This document shows positions 50,508-59,015 of a stretch of DNA of 64,000 bases, one piece after another. The position numbers and the translations under genes were made by a program. Every line of letters starts with the position of its first letter. The first letter of the stretch is position 1. The notes below the pieces were generated by a model. That model was given only the letters and a program-made list of their open reading frames with translations. It searched no databases and was not told the DNA's origin. Source of the stretch: Botryobacter ruber (GTDB lineage Bacteria; Bacteroidota; Bacteroidia; Cytophagales; Hymenobacteraceae); assembly GCF_003347595.2 (NCBI RefSeq), contig NZ_QCZK02000043.1, positions 1-64,000 on the forward strand, given 5' to 3'.

Positions 50508-50515
50508 CAAAGTTA
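50508..50515 (-). promoter_or_regulatory. Candidate -7 element TAACTTTG of asnA
   Basis: On the minus strand TAACTTTG matches the Bacteroidota -7 consensus TAnnTTTG. The -33 region is AT-rich but lacks a clear TTTG. It implies a leader of about 110 bases. The gap 50391-50642 also holds two direct repeats AAAAGCTTTTT(T)ACTTTT (about 50455 and 50531) and a degenerate GCAGCAG copy near 50585-50615. Confidence 0.35.
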
Positions 50516-50642
50516 ATAAAAGTTTAACGAAAAGCTTTTTACTTTTAAATAGTAATAAATTATTTTGACTTGCTTTAGCACAATAGCAGCGGAAGGAGGT
50601 GGTGTTGCCGTGGCTTTTTATGTGCCGCCTGCAATGCCACTG

Positions 50643-51083
50643 TTACTTTTTATTTTCGAGCAGTTGTTTAAGTAAAGCCAGGTCTTTGTTGTTGGCCCTT
50701 CTCATGGCTGATTTCATAAAGGGAGCCAGTAATTTTGAAAAACCGCTTGGTTTTCCGGTGTTGCGTAACGTCATGTGGGTTTGTCCGTTGGCCACCGTGC
50801 TCCAGGTATAGGTTGTTTCCATCGGGAAAGGACCTTCGGAAGTGCGCATCACAAGCTTTTCCCCCGGAACATATGCTACAATTTCGTAGGTGTAGACCAG
50901 TTCCCGTCCCAGAAAATGAGCTTTAAACAGAACCTGTGAACCAACTTGTAGCGGTTTGGGGGTTTTCCATTCAACGGATTTAATGTTCACATACCACGCC
51001 GGTGCATTGTCGGGGTTGGCCGCATATTCCGACACCATGTTTTGCGGTCGGTCAATTGTTGTTTCTGTTACGATATCTACCAT
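50643..51083 (-). CDS. SRPBCC (START-like) family protein
   Basis: A 146-residue soluble protein with the polyketide-cyclase/START-like pattern: VTETTIDRPQNMVSEYAANP at the N terminus, W(Y)VNIKSVEWKTPKPLQVGS, YTYEIVAYVPGEKLVMRTSE and a long C-terminal helix. These proteins bind hydrophobic ligands; the ligand is unknown. Complete and apparently monocistronic. Confidence 0.88.
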   Translation of the reverse strand: MVDIVTETTIDRPQNMVSEYAANPDNAPAWYVNIKSVEWKTPKPLQVGSQVLFKAHFLGRELVYTYEIVAYVPGEKLVMRTSEGPFPMETTYTWSTVANGQTHMTLRNTGKPSGFSKLLAPFMKSAMRRANNKDLALLKQLLENKK

Positions 51084-51176
51084 AAGATGTGTTGGCGTTG
51101 TAGTGTGTTCAGTTAAAATCAGTTAGGCAAACGTCTGCGGTACGAGAGCAGTAATGCAGGACGGGACAAGGAAAAC

Positions 51177-51213
51177 AAAAAGCCGCTGACCCGGTAACGG
51201 ACAGCGGCTTTTT
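51177..51213 (-). terminator. Rho-independent terminator
   Basis: Perfect arms AAAAAGCCGCTG (51177-51188) / CAGCGGCTTTTT (51202-51213), just beyond the stop of the minus-strand coiled-coil gene. Confidence 0.88.
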
Positions 51214-51229
51214 GTATGGATTCCTGTTC

Positions 51230-52171
51230 TTATTTCAGCACAAAAGAGGTTTTGCCAATCATCACGCCATCGGCATACAGTTCTACGGTATGCGCGCCTT
51301 TTTTGTATTCGGCTCCCTTGTCGTATATAAAGCTGATTTGCTGCTGCGTATTATCAAATACGAAATCGCGTTTGGCGGTATAGTACATGTCTTCACCATC
51401 TATCTGGAAAGTACCCGATCCGGTAGAAAGGTTGTAAAGGGCGGCGCCATCAGGTTCGATCAAGCGCATGTAAACCGTTTTTGGCTCTTTAGGGGCTACC
51501 TCGTTTTTGGCAAGTTTAAACGCTACCCTGATCTTCTCGACCGTCCTGGCCCGGAACTCATTTTCCTTGTCGTCTTTCTCTTTGCCGCGTTTGTTTAACA
51601 CGTTTACCCCGATGTTCTCGGCTTCCAGTTTGGAGGCTACCTTAACCTTTTCAACCAGGTCGAGGTTGGTGGTTTTCATGGTGGTCAGGCTGTCGGCAAG
51701 TTGATTCTGCGTGGTCTTGAGGGTCGTGTTCTCGGTGTACAGCACCTCGTTGTCCTTTTTCAGGCTGGCAATCTGCTGGTCTTTTTCTTTCAGCTGCTGC
51801 TCAAAGGCCTTGGCACGTTCCTGGTACCTGCGCTGGTCGGAAAGCGAAAAGCTCCTGTTCCGGAAACCACGCAGCTCGTTCAGGTCTGCATTAATAGACA
51901 CAATTTTCGCCTCCAGCGAGTCGTTTTCCAGTCCCATGGCCTGCAGTTCCTGGCTCTGGCGTTCGAAGTCTGCCTTCAGGGCTTCGTACACTTTTATCTG
52001 GTTTTCCAGTTCGCTGTTTTTTACCCGGATTACTTCCTGCTGTTCTTCTGCCTGTTCTTTTTTCTGGTAGTTACTGTAAAGTAGTATGCCGTTAATACTT
52101 AGCAGGATGACAAACAGGCCACCGATAAGCAATTTTCTGTTTCCTCTGTTTTCAGGAGTTTGTGTGGACAT
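51230..52171 (-). CDS. Membrane-anchored coiled-coil protein
   Basis: A 313-residue protein with one N-terminal membrane helix (LLIGGLFVILLSINGILLYS, about 14-33), a long coiled coil (about 35-195, rich in Glu, Gln and Lys heptads), and a beta-rich C-terminal domain (KTVYMRLIEPDGAALYNL ... FQIDGEDMYYT ... HTVELYADGVMIGKTSFVLK). Topology suggests a periplasmic structural or envelope protein. I recognise it only as a conserved Bacteroidota hypothetical. Own terminator. Confidence 0.8.
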   Translation of the reverse strand: MSTQTPENRGNRKLLIGGLFVILLSINGILLYSNYQKKEQAEEQQEVIRVKNSELENQIKVYEALKADFERQSQELQAMGLENDSLEAKIVSINADLNELRGFRNRSFSLSDQRRYQERAKAFEQQLKEKDQQIASLKKDNEVLYTENTTLKTTQNQLADSLTTMKTTNLDLVEKVKVASKLEAENIGVNVLNKRGKEKDDKENEFRARTVEKIRVAFKLAKNEVAPKEPKTVYMRLIEPDGAALYNLSTGSGTFQIDGEDMYYTAKRDFVFDNTQQQISFIYDKGAEYKKGAHTVELYADGVMIGKTSFVLK

Positions 52172-52270
52172 AATAATTAAAGTTTGTTAGTATTGCCGGT
52201 TTAAATATATTGTAGTTTTAATACAAAAACGGCTTTTATGCGCGTATCAAATATAATAGTTTACTTTTAA

Positions 52271-52870
52271 ATGTATAGCTTGATGACTGAAGATTTTAAT
52301 GCTGCATACTGGCAGGACCGGTACCAGACCGCCCGGACAGGTTGGGATACAGGTACTATAACGACCCCGTTAAAAGAATATTTTGACCAGCTGGATAATA
52401 AAAACCTGCGCATCCTGGTGCCCGGTTGTGGGAACGCCTATGAAGCCGAATACCTGTTCCGGCACGGCTTTAAGCAGGTGTATCTGGTTGATATTGCAGC
52501 GGCTCCCCTGGAAAATTTTGCCGCCCGCGTGCCGGACTTCCCGAAGGAGCAGCTCCTGCACCAGGATTTCTTCTCGCTTGCTGGCAGCTACGACCTGCTC
52601 GTGGAGCAGACGTTTTTCTGTGCGCTTTCGCCGGAGCTGCGATTTGCCTATGCTAAGAAATGCGCCGACCTGCTGGCGCCGGGCGGAAAGCTGGTGGGGC
52701 TGTTGTTTGATACCATCTTCGAGCAGCCGGGGCCGCCATTCGGCGGGAGCAGGGAAGAGTACCGGACTTATTTTGAGCCTTACTTTAATTTTCTTCATTT
52801 CGAAACAGCCTATAATTCCATTCAGCCAAGGCAGGGGAGGGAGCTGTTTATTTGCCTGCAAAAGAAGTAA
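52271..52870 (+). CDS. Thiopurine-methyltransferase-like SAM methyltransferase
   Basis: A 199-residue class I methyltransferase. The TPMT-like start is FNAAYWQDRYQTARTGWDTG; SAM-binding LRILVPGCGNAYEAEYLF (about 46-63), VDIA (about 73) and LLVEQTFFCALSPELR (about 109-124) follow. TPMT-family proteins methylate S, Se or Te compounds or thiocyanate/halides. Start could be ATG 52271 or the in-frame ATG 52283. Divergent from the coiled-coil gene; kdsA lies 58 bases downstream with its own candidate promoter. Confidence 0.88.
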   Translation: MYSLMTEDFNAAYWQDRYQTARTGWDTGTITTPLKEYFDQLDNKNLRILVPGCGNAYEAEYLFRHGFKQVYLVDIAAAPLENFAARVPDFPKEQLLHQDFFSLAGSYDLLVEQTFFCALSPELRFAYAKKCADLLAPGGKLVGLLFDTIFEQPGPPFGGSREEYRTYFEPYFNFLHFETAYNSIQPRQGRELFICLQKK

Positions 52871-52892
52871 GCCATATCAGGCGCTAATTTGT

Positions 52893-52900
52893 ACATTTGC
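52893..52900 (+). promoter_or_regulatory. Candidate -7 element TACATTTG of kdsA
   Basis: Matches TAnnTTTG and lies 29 bases before the kdsA ATG, giving a short leader. No good -33 element is visible. Confidence 0.35.
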
Positions 52901-52928
52901 GTCCTGTAAACCACAACTGAAACCGACT

Positions 52929-53738
52929 ATGTTTGAGATACCTAAATTAAAGCACACCGACTCCGGCAACTTCTTTTTAATGGCTGGCCCCTGCGCCATC
53001 GAAGGCGAAGAAATGGCGCTGCGTATAGCAGAACACCTGAAAGAACTGACCGACAGGCTGCAGGTGCCGCTGATCTTTAAAGGCTCTTACCGCAAAGCCA
53101 ACCGCTCAAGGCTGGACTCTTTCCAGGGCATTGGTGACGAAAAAGCGCTGCGTATTCTGCAAAAAGTAAGCGAAACATTTGAGGTGCCCACGGTTACCGA
53201 TATTCACGAAACACACGAAGCGGCCATGGCTGCCGCGTATGTCGATGTGCTGCAGATCCCGGCTTTCCTGTGCCGCCAGACCGACCTGCTGGTTGCGGCT
53301 GCCGAAACGGGTAAAGTAGTGAACATCAAAAAAGGCCAGTTTTTGTCTGGTGCCGCCATGCGCTTTGCCGTGGAAAAAGTACGCGAATCCGGGAACGAAA
53401 AAGTAATCCTGACCGACCGTGGCAACAGCTTCGGCTACTCCGACCTGGTAGTGGATTTCCGGAACATCCCCGAAATGCAGGCCAACCAGGTGCCGGTGGT
53501 GATGGACGTAACGCACTCGCTGCAGCAGCCTAACCAAAGTTCCGGCGTTACCGGTGGCAAACCCGCCCTCATCGAAACCATTGCCAAAGCAGCGATAGCC
53601 GTAGGCGCTGACGGCCTTTTTATCGAAACGCATCCCGAACCCGCAACTGCTAAATCGGACGGAGCGAACATGCTGCCGCTGGCACAGCTGGAAAACCTGC
53701 TGCAGAAGCTTATCCGGGTGAGGCAGGCGGTGCGGTAA
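52929..53738 (+). CDS. kdsA: 3-deoxy-8-phosphooctulonate synthase
   Basis: A 269-residue TIM-barrel enzyme condensing arabinose-5-phosphate with phosphoenolpyruvate to Kdo-8-phosphate, for lipopolysaccharide core. Signatures: FFLMAGPCAIEG (about 15-26), FKGSYRKANRSRLDSFQG (about 51-68), PAFLCRQTDLL, NIKKGQFLSG and DVTHSLQQPNQSSG near 197. I chose ATG 52929, which gives the normal N terminus; a longer in-frame extension lies inside the upstream gene. An outer membrane with Kdo-containing LPS is implied. Confidence 0.97.
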   Translation: MFEIPKLKHTDSGNFFLMAGPCAIEGEEMALRIAEHLKELTDRLQVPLIFKGSYRKANRSRLDSFQGIGDEKALRILQKVSETFEVPTVTDIHETHEAAMAAAYVDVLQIPAFLCRQTDLLVAAAETGKVVNIKKGQFLSGAAMRFAVEKVRESGNEKVILTDRGNSFGYSDLVVDFRNIPEMQANQVPVVMDVTHSLQQPNQSSGVTGGKPALIETIAKAAIAVGADGLFIETHPEPATAKSDGANMLPLAQLENLLQKLIRVRQAVR

Positions 53739-53837
53739 GTTCGTTTTCTATTCTCATCATGTGATGGTTGTTTGTAGGTTTCTATAGATAACCGTAGGTT
53801 AGTTATAGATAGGAGGTTGATGTAAAAAATTAGAAAA

Positions 53838-54869
53838 ATGAACAAAGCGTTCTTCATGCTTTTTGTGATTCTTGTATCTTCCTGCACATCGGAAAGCAAC
53901 TGGTCAGATTTCAAAGCTAAGGGTTTGCCAAATGATAGCGAGACCTACAACGATTTGGTATTTGTAAATGACTCTTTAGGCTACTTGGGTGGGGCAAGGT
54001 TAAATATTTCAGGAACTATTGAAGACCATAATTTACAGCATCATGCTGTTTTATATGAAACAACAGATGCAGGAAATTCATGGCAGAAAATTCCTGTAAG
54101 TTATTATGGAGGTGTTGAAAGAGTGTTTTCTTTCAAAGATACTTTAGTTTTGCTCATACAGCACGTTACTGCAGACACTATCTACATCCTGAAGTATTCT
54201 AAGCCTGGAAAAGAAGTGGAACAGATACTTAGCTACCCTAATAGCCATTTTGTGAGGGGAATCCATTTTGAGAGTCCAACATCAGGCAAAGTCATTCTTG
54301 ATGACAGAAAAGAGCAGAGCCTGCTAAGCTATAACGGTAGTAAATGGGACACGCTCCTAGCGCTTCCCAAGAATCACTACCGCCACACGATTTATGAGGA
54401 TAGAGTAGTTTCCTTAATTCCAGAAAGAGGGACAGGACTTACAAAAGGTATTTTAGTAACTGATATACTAACCCAAGAAAAGAAGGAGGTTCTGTTTGCC
54501 ACACCTTATGCTATTGCCTCGCAAGCAAAAGCTCGCGAGGAGCTTTATTTGGCAGCAAGTAGTGGTGAAAAAGGAAAAATCATCAAGTACTCAGGAGGCA
54601 AGATAAGTGAGATTGAGTTAGGCGAATATGCAGAGTATAGACCTGATGAAGTGTTTGCTTTTGGAAATACAATTGCGGTAGTTGGAAACAGACAAAAGGA
54701 TGTAGCTTTTCTTGGTGTAGCTCATTCTTTCCTGCTTTCAAAAGATGGTGGAAAAACATGGGTGTTGGAAGAACTACCTAACCCACTATCCTTTAGCCCT
54801 GCTTTCTTGTACCGTGACCAATTCTTCATCAGTAGTGAGTTTACTGGTCATTTTCAGATTAGAAAATAA
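53838..54869 (+). CDS. Lipoprotein with Asp-box (BNR) beta-propeller
   Basis: A 343-residue lipoprotein: MNKAFFMLFVILVSSCTSES, lipobox SSC with Cys16. Asp-box motifs LYETTDAGNSWQKIP (about 73-87) and LLSKDGGKTWVLEELP (about 298-313) point to a sialidase-like or YCF48-like beta-propeller, though without catalytic sialidase motifs I can name. Surface or periplasmic protein of unknown role. AT-rich relative to kdsA and ung, so perhaps acquired. Upstream, GATAACCGTAGGTT (53788-53801) echoes part of the cassette leader. Confidence 0.75.
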   Translation: MNKAFFMLFVILVSSCTSESNWSDFKAKGLPNDSETYNDLVFVNDSLGYLGGARLNISGTIEDHNLQHHAVLYETTDAGNSWQKIPVSYYGGVERVFSFKDTLVLLIQHVTADTIYILKYSKPGKEVEQILSYPNSHFVRGIHFESPTSGKVILDDRKEQSLLSYNGSKWDTLLALPKNHYRHTIYEDRVVSLIPERGTGLTKGILVTDILTQEKKEVLFATPYAIASQAKAREELYLAASSGEKGKIIKYSGGKISEIELGEYAEYRPDEVFAFGNTIAVVGNRQKDVAFLGVAHSFLLSKDGGKTWVLEELPNPLSFSPAFLYRDQFFISSEFTGHFQIRK

Positions 54870-54955
54870 AATCGGTAATAATCAAATCTTTACGGTAGCT
54901 ATACTACCGCAAAGCCAAAATCTATTGTCCCTTAGAACAAAAATCATCCACTCTC

Positions 54956-55249
54956 CTAATACTCCACCTGAACCGTTAATGGGCTGTAGATTCCTAACGT
55001 CATGGCATTGAGGAGTACATCTTTGAACGTGAGTTTAACCGTGATTTTATAATCTGTTGCGTCATGGCTCATCGCTTTCGGGTCGGGGGCTGTGCCGACG
55101 TGGATTAATCCCAGGAAAAGAAATTTATTCCGCTTTACGGTTACCTGTTCCCGCGGCTTTTCCTGTCCGACTACGAATTGGGTGGGATGGCAGGCGCTCA
55201 TCCCCAGAACTAACAGCACCAGGTAAGTGAGTTTAAGGCTGCATTTCAT
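54956..55249 (-). CDS. Bor-like small lipoprotein
   Basis: A 97-residue lipoprotein: MKCSLKLTYLVLLVLGMSAC with the lipobox MSAC. The mature part has TQFVVGQEK, FLFLGLIHVGTAP and LTLGIYSP-type (AMTLGIYSPLTVQVEY) segments resembling the Bor family of phage and bacterial surface lipoproteins, some of which affect serum resistance. I chose ATG 55249 as the signal peptide start. Family assignment is moderate. Confidence 0.7.
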   Translation of the reverse strand: MKCSLKLTYLVLLVLGMSACHPTQFVVGQEKPREQVTVKRNKFLFLGLIHVGTAPDPKAMSHDATDYKITVKLTFKDVLLNAMTLGIYSPLTVQVEY

Positions 55250-55396
55250 ATTCTTCAGTATTTGAGGACAAGATGCAGCTATTGCTTTACATGGAAAATG
55301 AGCTGGATCATTTTCAGAAAATTTACCTGTGATTTTCAGCAACCCGCACTGCTATTGAAAGGACAGCAACACCACGGGAAGCAGTCAAAATCCTGG

Positions 55397-55428
55397 CTGC
55401 ACCTGCCACCACAGCCTCTGCTGCTAAT
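55397..55428 (-). repeat. GCAGCAG intergenic repeat (-)
   Basis: Plus-strand GCTGCACCTGCCACCACAGC then CTCTGCTGCTAA, the exact complement of the consensus; it overlaps the last codon and stop of the next gene by five bases. Confidence 0.85.
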
Positions 55429-56209
55429 AGTAAAGCGTAAAATTCTCCTTAGGCTGCGTTTCCCGGAAAAAGACCAGTCCCACATAAAACAAATCTACCG
55501 TCTGGCGCACCTGCGGGTGCTTTTTAATTTCGAGCCAGGCCTTTTTCATTTCCTGTGACCAGTACAGGTCGTCAACTACAAACACGCTGTGCTCGTGGTG
55601 CTTTTGCAGGCAAGCGTTAAAGTAGCGCATGGTGGGCTCGTAGCGGTGGTTGCCGTCGAAGAACACAAAGTCCAGTTGCTGTACCTGTTGCAGCTGCTGT
55701 TCGAGGGTTTCATCCAGGTTGCCTTGTACTAAGTTTACCTGTTTGAGAGAGAGTTGCTTCAGGTTTTCGCGGGCAGCGCGGGCAATGTTGGGGCAACCTT
55801 CGAACGTGTAAATAGCGGCCTGTTTACGGGCTTCGGCCAGGTAGCAGGTGGTAACGCCGAGCGAGGTGCCTAAATCAAAAATAGTGGCAGGCTGAAAATG
55901 GTTGACCAGCCGGAAGAGCAGCTGCCCATATTTGGCTGGTTTGGCAGAGGTGCGTGCGATCTCTTTTACTTTCCGGGTTTTGTGGCTGCCGCTTTTCGGG
56001 CCAGCGCCAAAGTCGGTTACCTGCAGTGCTCGGTTGTCGCGCAGCAGTTTTTTGCGAAGCTGCTCTACTCTGGCATAAGCATAATAATGGCCGGTGTGGC
56101 GAATTACGTTGTGGTACAGGTTAAAGACAAAGGGGGAGTGTACACCATGAAGTTTAAAAGCCCGGAGCCTGTAGAGCAGGTATTCAGCCGCTAGTCGAAA
56201 AGGAAGCAC
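55424..56209 (-). CDS. Class I SAM-dependent methyltransferase
   Basis: A 261-residue protein with an N-terminal helical part (FRLAAEYLLYRLRAFKLHGV, HSPFVFNLY) and an O-methyltransferase-like domain: ATIFDLGTSLGVTTCYLAEA (about 108-127), IYTFEGCPNIARAARENL and LDFVFFDGNHRYEPTMRYF (about 179-197). No signal peptide. Substrate unknown. The last two codons lie in a GCAGCAG repeat, so the C terminus (NFTLYY) may have been shaped by repeat insertion. Confidence 0.88.
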   Translation of the reverse strand: MLPFRLAAEYLLYRLRAFKLHGVHSPFVFNLYHNVIRHTGHYYAYARVEQLRKKLLRDNRALQVTDFGAGPKSGSHKTRKVKEIARTSAKPAKYGQLLFRLVNHFQPATIFDLGTSLGVTTCYLAEARKQAAIYTFEGCPNIARAARENLKQLSLKQVNLVQGNLDETLEQQLQQVQQLDFVFFDGNHRYEPTMRYFNACLQKHHEHSVFVVDDLYWSQEMKKAWLEIKKHPQVRQTVDLFYVGLVFFRETQPKENFTLYY

Positions 56210-56214
56210 GGTTT

Positions 56215-56455
56215 GAGTTAGAAAGTTAGAGAGTTTGGGAGTTCGAAAGTTTAGGAGTTAGAAAGTTGGGGAATTTTTGTAGGGGTTGAAAATTTTCAAC
56301 CCTAAATTATATAAAATTTAATTTCTGCTCCTGCCACCATTGCCTCTCATCCTGGTAATCAACAAATCTTTTTCATCTTGTTCAGACAAAATAATCCTGA
56401 TTCAGACAAAAAAATCATAGTCATCAGTTTAATCACCGTTAATCAAAGGTTCAGG
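56215..56455. repeat. Composite repeat matching 44035-44410
   Basis: GAGTTAGAAAGTT/GTTTGGGAGTT tandem run (56218-56270), a GTTGAAAATTTTCAAC palindrome (56285-56301), a minus-strand GCAGCAG-like copy (56323-56355) and TTCAGACAAAATAATCCTGA repeats (56378-56410). Same order of motifs as the gap before 44436. Confidence 0.65.
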
Positions 56456-56462
56456 CAAATAA

Positions 56463-56849
56463 TCAGTTCAGCTTATAAGGCACCACCAGGGTAAATTCGG
56501 GAATGGTCACATAAAAATTTTTGCCGTCGAGCAGGCGCTCCATCAGGTAGTTGCCGCGCATTTTGCCCATGCCTGTTTTCAGGTTGCAGCCCGATACGTA
56601 CTCGTGTGTCTCGCCCGGTTCCAGCACCGGTTGCTGGCCAACAACGCCTTCGCCTTCCACTTCGCGCACCACACCGGCTGAATCGTGGATGTACCAGTGG
56701 CGGCGCAGCAGTTTCACGGTAAATTCACTGTGGTTCTCGATTCTTATTTTGTAAGCAAATACATAATGCTGCTGAACCGGACTGGAGTAATCGGGAAGGT
56801 AGTTGGTGGTAACGGTAACTTTTACGCCTTCGGTAGTTTTTGTATCCAT
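56463..56849 (-). CDS. apaG: ApaG protein
   Basis: A 128-residue protein with a fibronectin-III-like fold: VTVTTNYLPDYSSP, YVFAYKIRIENHSEFTVKLL (about 29-48), RRHWYIHDSAGVVREVEGEGVVG (in two parts, about 49-71) and QPVLEPGETHEYVSGCNLKT. ApaG is implicated in Co2+/Mg2+ homeostasis and nucleotide signalling in enteric bacteria; its biochemical role is not settled. Full length. Confidence 0.93.
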   Translation of the reverse strand: MDTKTTEGVKVTVTTNYLPDYSSPVQQHYVFAYKIRIENHSEFTVKLLRRHWYIHDSAGVVREVEGEGVVGQQPVLEPGETHEYVSGCNLKTGMGKMRGNYLMERLLDGKNFYVTIPEFTLVVPYKLN

Positions 56850-56949
56850 GTTTCAGACTTTTTTGTATACTTAGAAATTGTTTCAGGCAGGAGCTAATTT
56901 ACCTGAAGCTGATTCCGTGATCATCTAACTCAAATTTACGAACTAAGCC

Positions 56950-57612
56950 ATGACTGTAAAGATAGAAGAAAGCTGGCAAAAAGTATTACAAGATGAATTT
57001 GAAAAGCCGTATTTCAAAAATCTTGTCGCTTTTGTTAAAGACGAATACGCTACCCAAAAAGTTTACCCTGCGGGTAACGAGATTTTCAATGCCTTCCAGA
57101 TGTGCCCGTTTGATGAGGTAAAAGTAGTGATTCTGGGGCAGGACCCTTACCACGGGCCACGGCAGGCAAACGGGCTGGCTTTTTCTGTTCATGATGATGT
57201 ACGCACGCCGCCATCTCTTGTTAATATCTTCAAGGAAATTAAAAACGACCTGGGCAAAGACCTGCCACCCACCGGTAATCTGGAGCGCTGGGCCAAGCAG
57301 GGGGTGCTGTTATTAAATGCAACTTTAACCGTACGGGCAGGAGCCGCCGGTTCGCACCAGCGCAAAGGCTGGGAAGAATTTACCGATGCCGTGGTGCAGA
57401 AAGTTAACGAACTGAAGGAGCATGTGGTGTTTATGCTGTGGGGCGCCTACGCCCAGAAAAAAGGGGCTTTTATCGACGAAAAAAAACACCTGGTGCTCAA
57501 AGCAGCGCACCCTTCACCGTTTGCCGCCGACCGGGGTTTTTTCGGCAGCAGGCACTTCAGCAAAGCCAACGCTTACCTGGAGTCGGTAGGGAAGGAGCCG
57601 ATAGACTGGTAA
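56950..57612 (+). CDS. ung: Uracil-DNA glycosylase
   Basis: A 220-residue family-1 UDG that removes uracil from DNA. The water-activating loop is VVILGQDPYHGPRQANGLAF (about 58-77; catalytic Asp in GQDPYH). Uracil recognition lies in LLLNATLTV (Asn), and the DNA-intercalating loop HPSPFAADRGFFGSRHFSKAN (about 186-206) follows. Full length. Divergent from apaG. Confidence 0.97.
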   Translation: MTVKIEESWQKVLQDEFEKPYFKNLVAFVKDEYATQKVYPAGNEIFNAFQMCPFDEVKVVILGQDPYHGPRQANGLAFSVHDDVRTPPSLVNIFKEIKNDLGKDLPPTGNLERWAKQGVLLLNATLTVRAGAAGSHQRKGWEEFTDAVVQKVNELKEHVVFMLWGAYAQKKGAFIDEKKHLVLKAAHPSPFAADRGFFGSRHFSKANAYLESVGKEPIDW

Positions 57613-57764
57613 AATTCTTTCGCTATTTTTTGCTTTCCATGCAACTATGGCAGCCGGATTTGGGTCAGACAAGCAGTTGATACTATCTTTGGCGTTGTAA
57701 CGTTAGTTTACAAAGCCAGCAGTTCCTGTTGTGTTTTTTAATTTTTTCACATTTAAAATTTTCT

Positions 57765-58484
57765 ATGCAGATTTTCTTAAGTAAACAACCGCTTAAAACT
57801 TTACTGCTGCTTTTGAGCAGTGTGATCGCTTTTTCGTTAACCGGGTGCAAGGACGATGAGCCAACACCCCAGCCTGAGCAGGAACCCGTTGCCTACCTTG
57901 CGCTCTACCATACTGCTCCTGATGCACCTGATTTGGATTTGCTGTTCAACAACCAGCTACAGTCGCAGGTGTTCAAATACCCGAATTCTTACCCTTACCA
58001 GGCATTAGCGCCAGGAGACTACAGGTTCAGTTTTAATACTGTAAATGCTACTACTTCTGTCGTCGATTCAACGATTGCCCTCGAGGAAAATAAAATTTAT
58101 ACCTTGTTTCTTGTAGGCCGCAACCAGGACCTGGATCTGCTTGTGCTAAAGGACACCCTGGAAGCACCAGCTGCCGGAAAGGCGGATATCCAGTTTCTGA
58201 ATCTTGCGCCCGATGCACCTGAAGTTAAGTTGGAAACAACCGGAACATCCGGTGCTACGCTCTTTAATGAAGTGGCTTTTAAAGAAAGTACCAGCTTTAC
58301 CGAAGTAGATCCAGGTACACTTACCTTTCAGGTGAAGGAAGCAGGAGGAACAGGAGAACTTCTTCGCGAATTGCGTAACTACCAGATCGTGGCAGGCCGG
58401 AAGTATATCTTTGTACTGAGAGGCTTACAGAATCCGCCTGCAGGTAATACAAACACGCTGAACATACAGGTTATTCAAATTTAA
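57765..58484 (+). CDS. DUF4397 lipoprotein
   Basis: A 239-residue lipoprotein with signal region MQIFLSKQPLKTLLLLLSSV and lipobox SLTGC (Cys at about 28). It has two DUF4397-like beta-sandwich halves, each opening with a hydrophobic strand and APDAPDLDL or APDAPEVKL (about 50 and 140). Usually envelope-associated in Bacteroidota; function unknown. I chose ATG 57765 as the start of the signal. Confidence 0.88.
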   Translation: MQIFLSKQPLKTLLLLLSSVIAFSLTGCKDDEPTPQPEQEPVAYLALYHTAPDAPDLDLLFNNQLQSQVFKYPNSYPYQALAPGDYRFSFNTVNATTSVVDSTIALEENKIYTLFLVGRNQDLDLLVLKDTLEAPAAGKADIQFLNLAPDAPEVKLETTGTSGATLFNEVAFKESTSFTEVDPGTLTFQVKEAGGTGELLRELRNYQIVAGRKYIFVLRGLQNPPAGNTNTLNIQVIQI

Positions 58485-58507
58485 TCTGATTGAGCTGTTA
58501 CAGCAAA

Positions 58508-58543
58508 ACAAAACGGCTGCTCCAATTCGGGCAGCCGTTTTGT
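58508..58543 (+). terminator. Terminator after the DUF4397 gene
   Basis: Arms ACAAAACGGCTGC (58508-58520) / GCAGCCGTTTTGT (58531-58543), followed by TTTAC. Confidence 0.88.
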
Positions 58544-58546
58544 TTT

Positions 58547-58578
58547 ACTGCACCTGCCACCACCCCCTCTGCTGCTGT
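58547..58578 (-). repeat. GCAGCAG intergenic repeat (-)
   Basis: Plus-strand ACTGCACCTGCCACCACCCC then CTCTGCTGCTGT, immediately after the terminator. Confidence 0.8.
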
Positions 58579-58675
58579 CTGAACCGTTGATTTACGGTGA
58601 TGATGATATAGGTTGATTATCAGTATATTATTATATTTAACCAAACAGTAAAAACTTCTTCCATTGTTAGATTTG

Positions 58676-58790
58676 CTAGTGCGAGCTTGTAGCTCGTACT
58701 TACTTACCACGGTAAAAAGCATAGTGGTTAGTAGATAGGCAGCATTTTAGCTTGGGAAATGAAAGTACGAGCTGCAAGCTCGTACCAGCG
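58676..58790. repeat. Fold-back element with CGAGCTTGTAGCTCGTAC arms
   Basis: Arms GCGAGCTTGTAGCTCGTACT (58681-58700) and its near-complement (58763-58785). Each arm is itself a partial palindrome. The following 58805-58880 matches the flank of the element at 33232-33408. No gene in 58485-59015. Confidence 0.7.
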
Positions 58791-59015
58791 CACCCGTTTC
58801 CCGACAAAATTAGGTCCAAGGAGGGGAGTTTAACTGACTTGAGTTTGTAGTAATTGTTCAGTAAAAAGGAAGTAAAAACCTCTTGTAGCAGACTTTGATG
58901 CAGCTCGCCCACAAGTTCCTTTCAGGATGACAGAAGGTGGAGATATTTAGCTGTAAACGAGTAAGTGCTTTTTAAAATTAACACATGAGCACATTAAAAA
59001 ATTAGCACATTAACC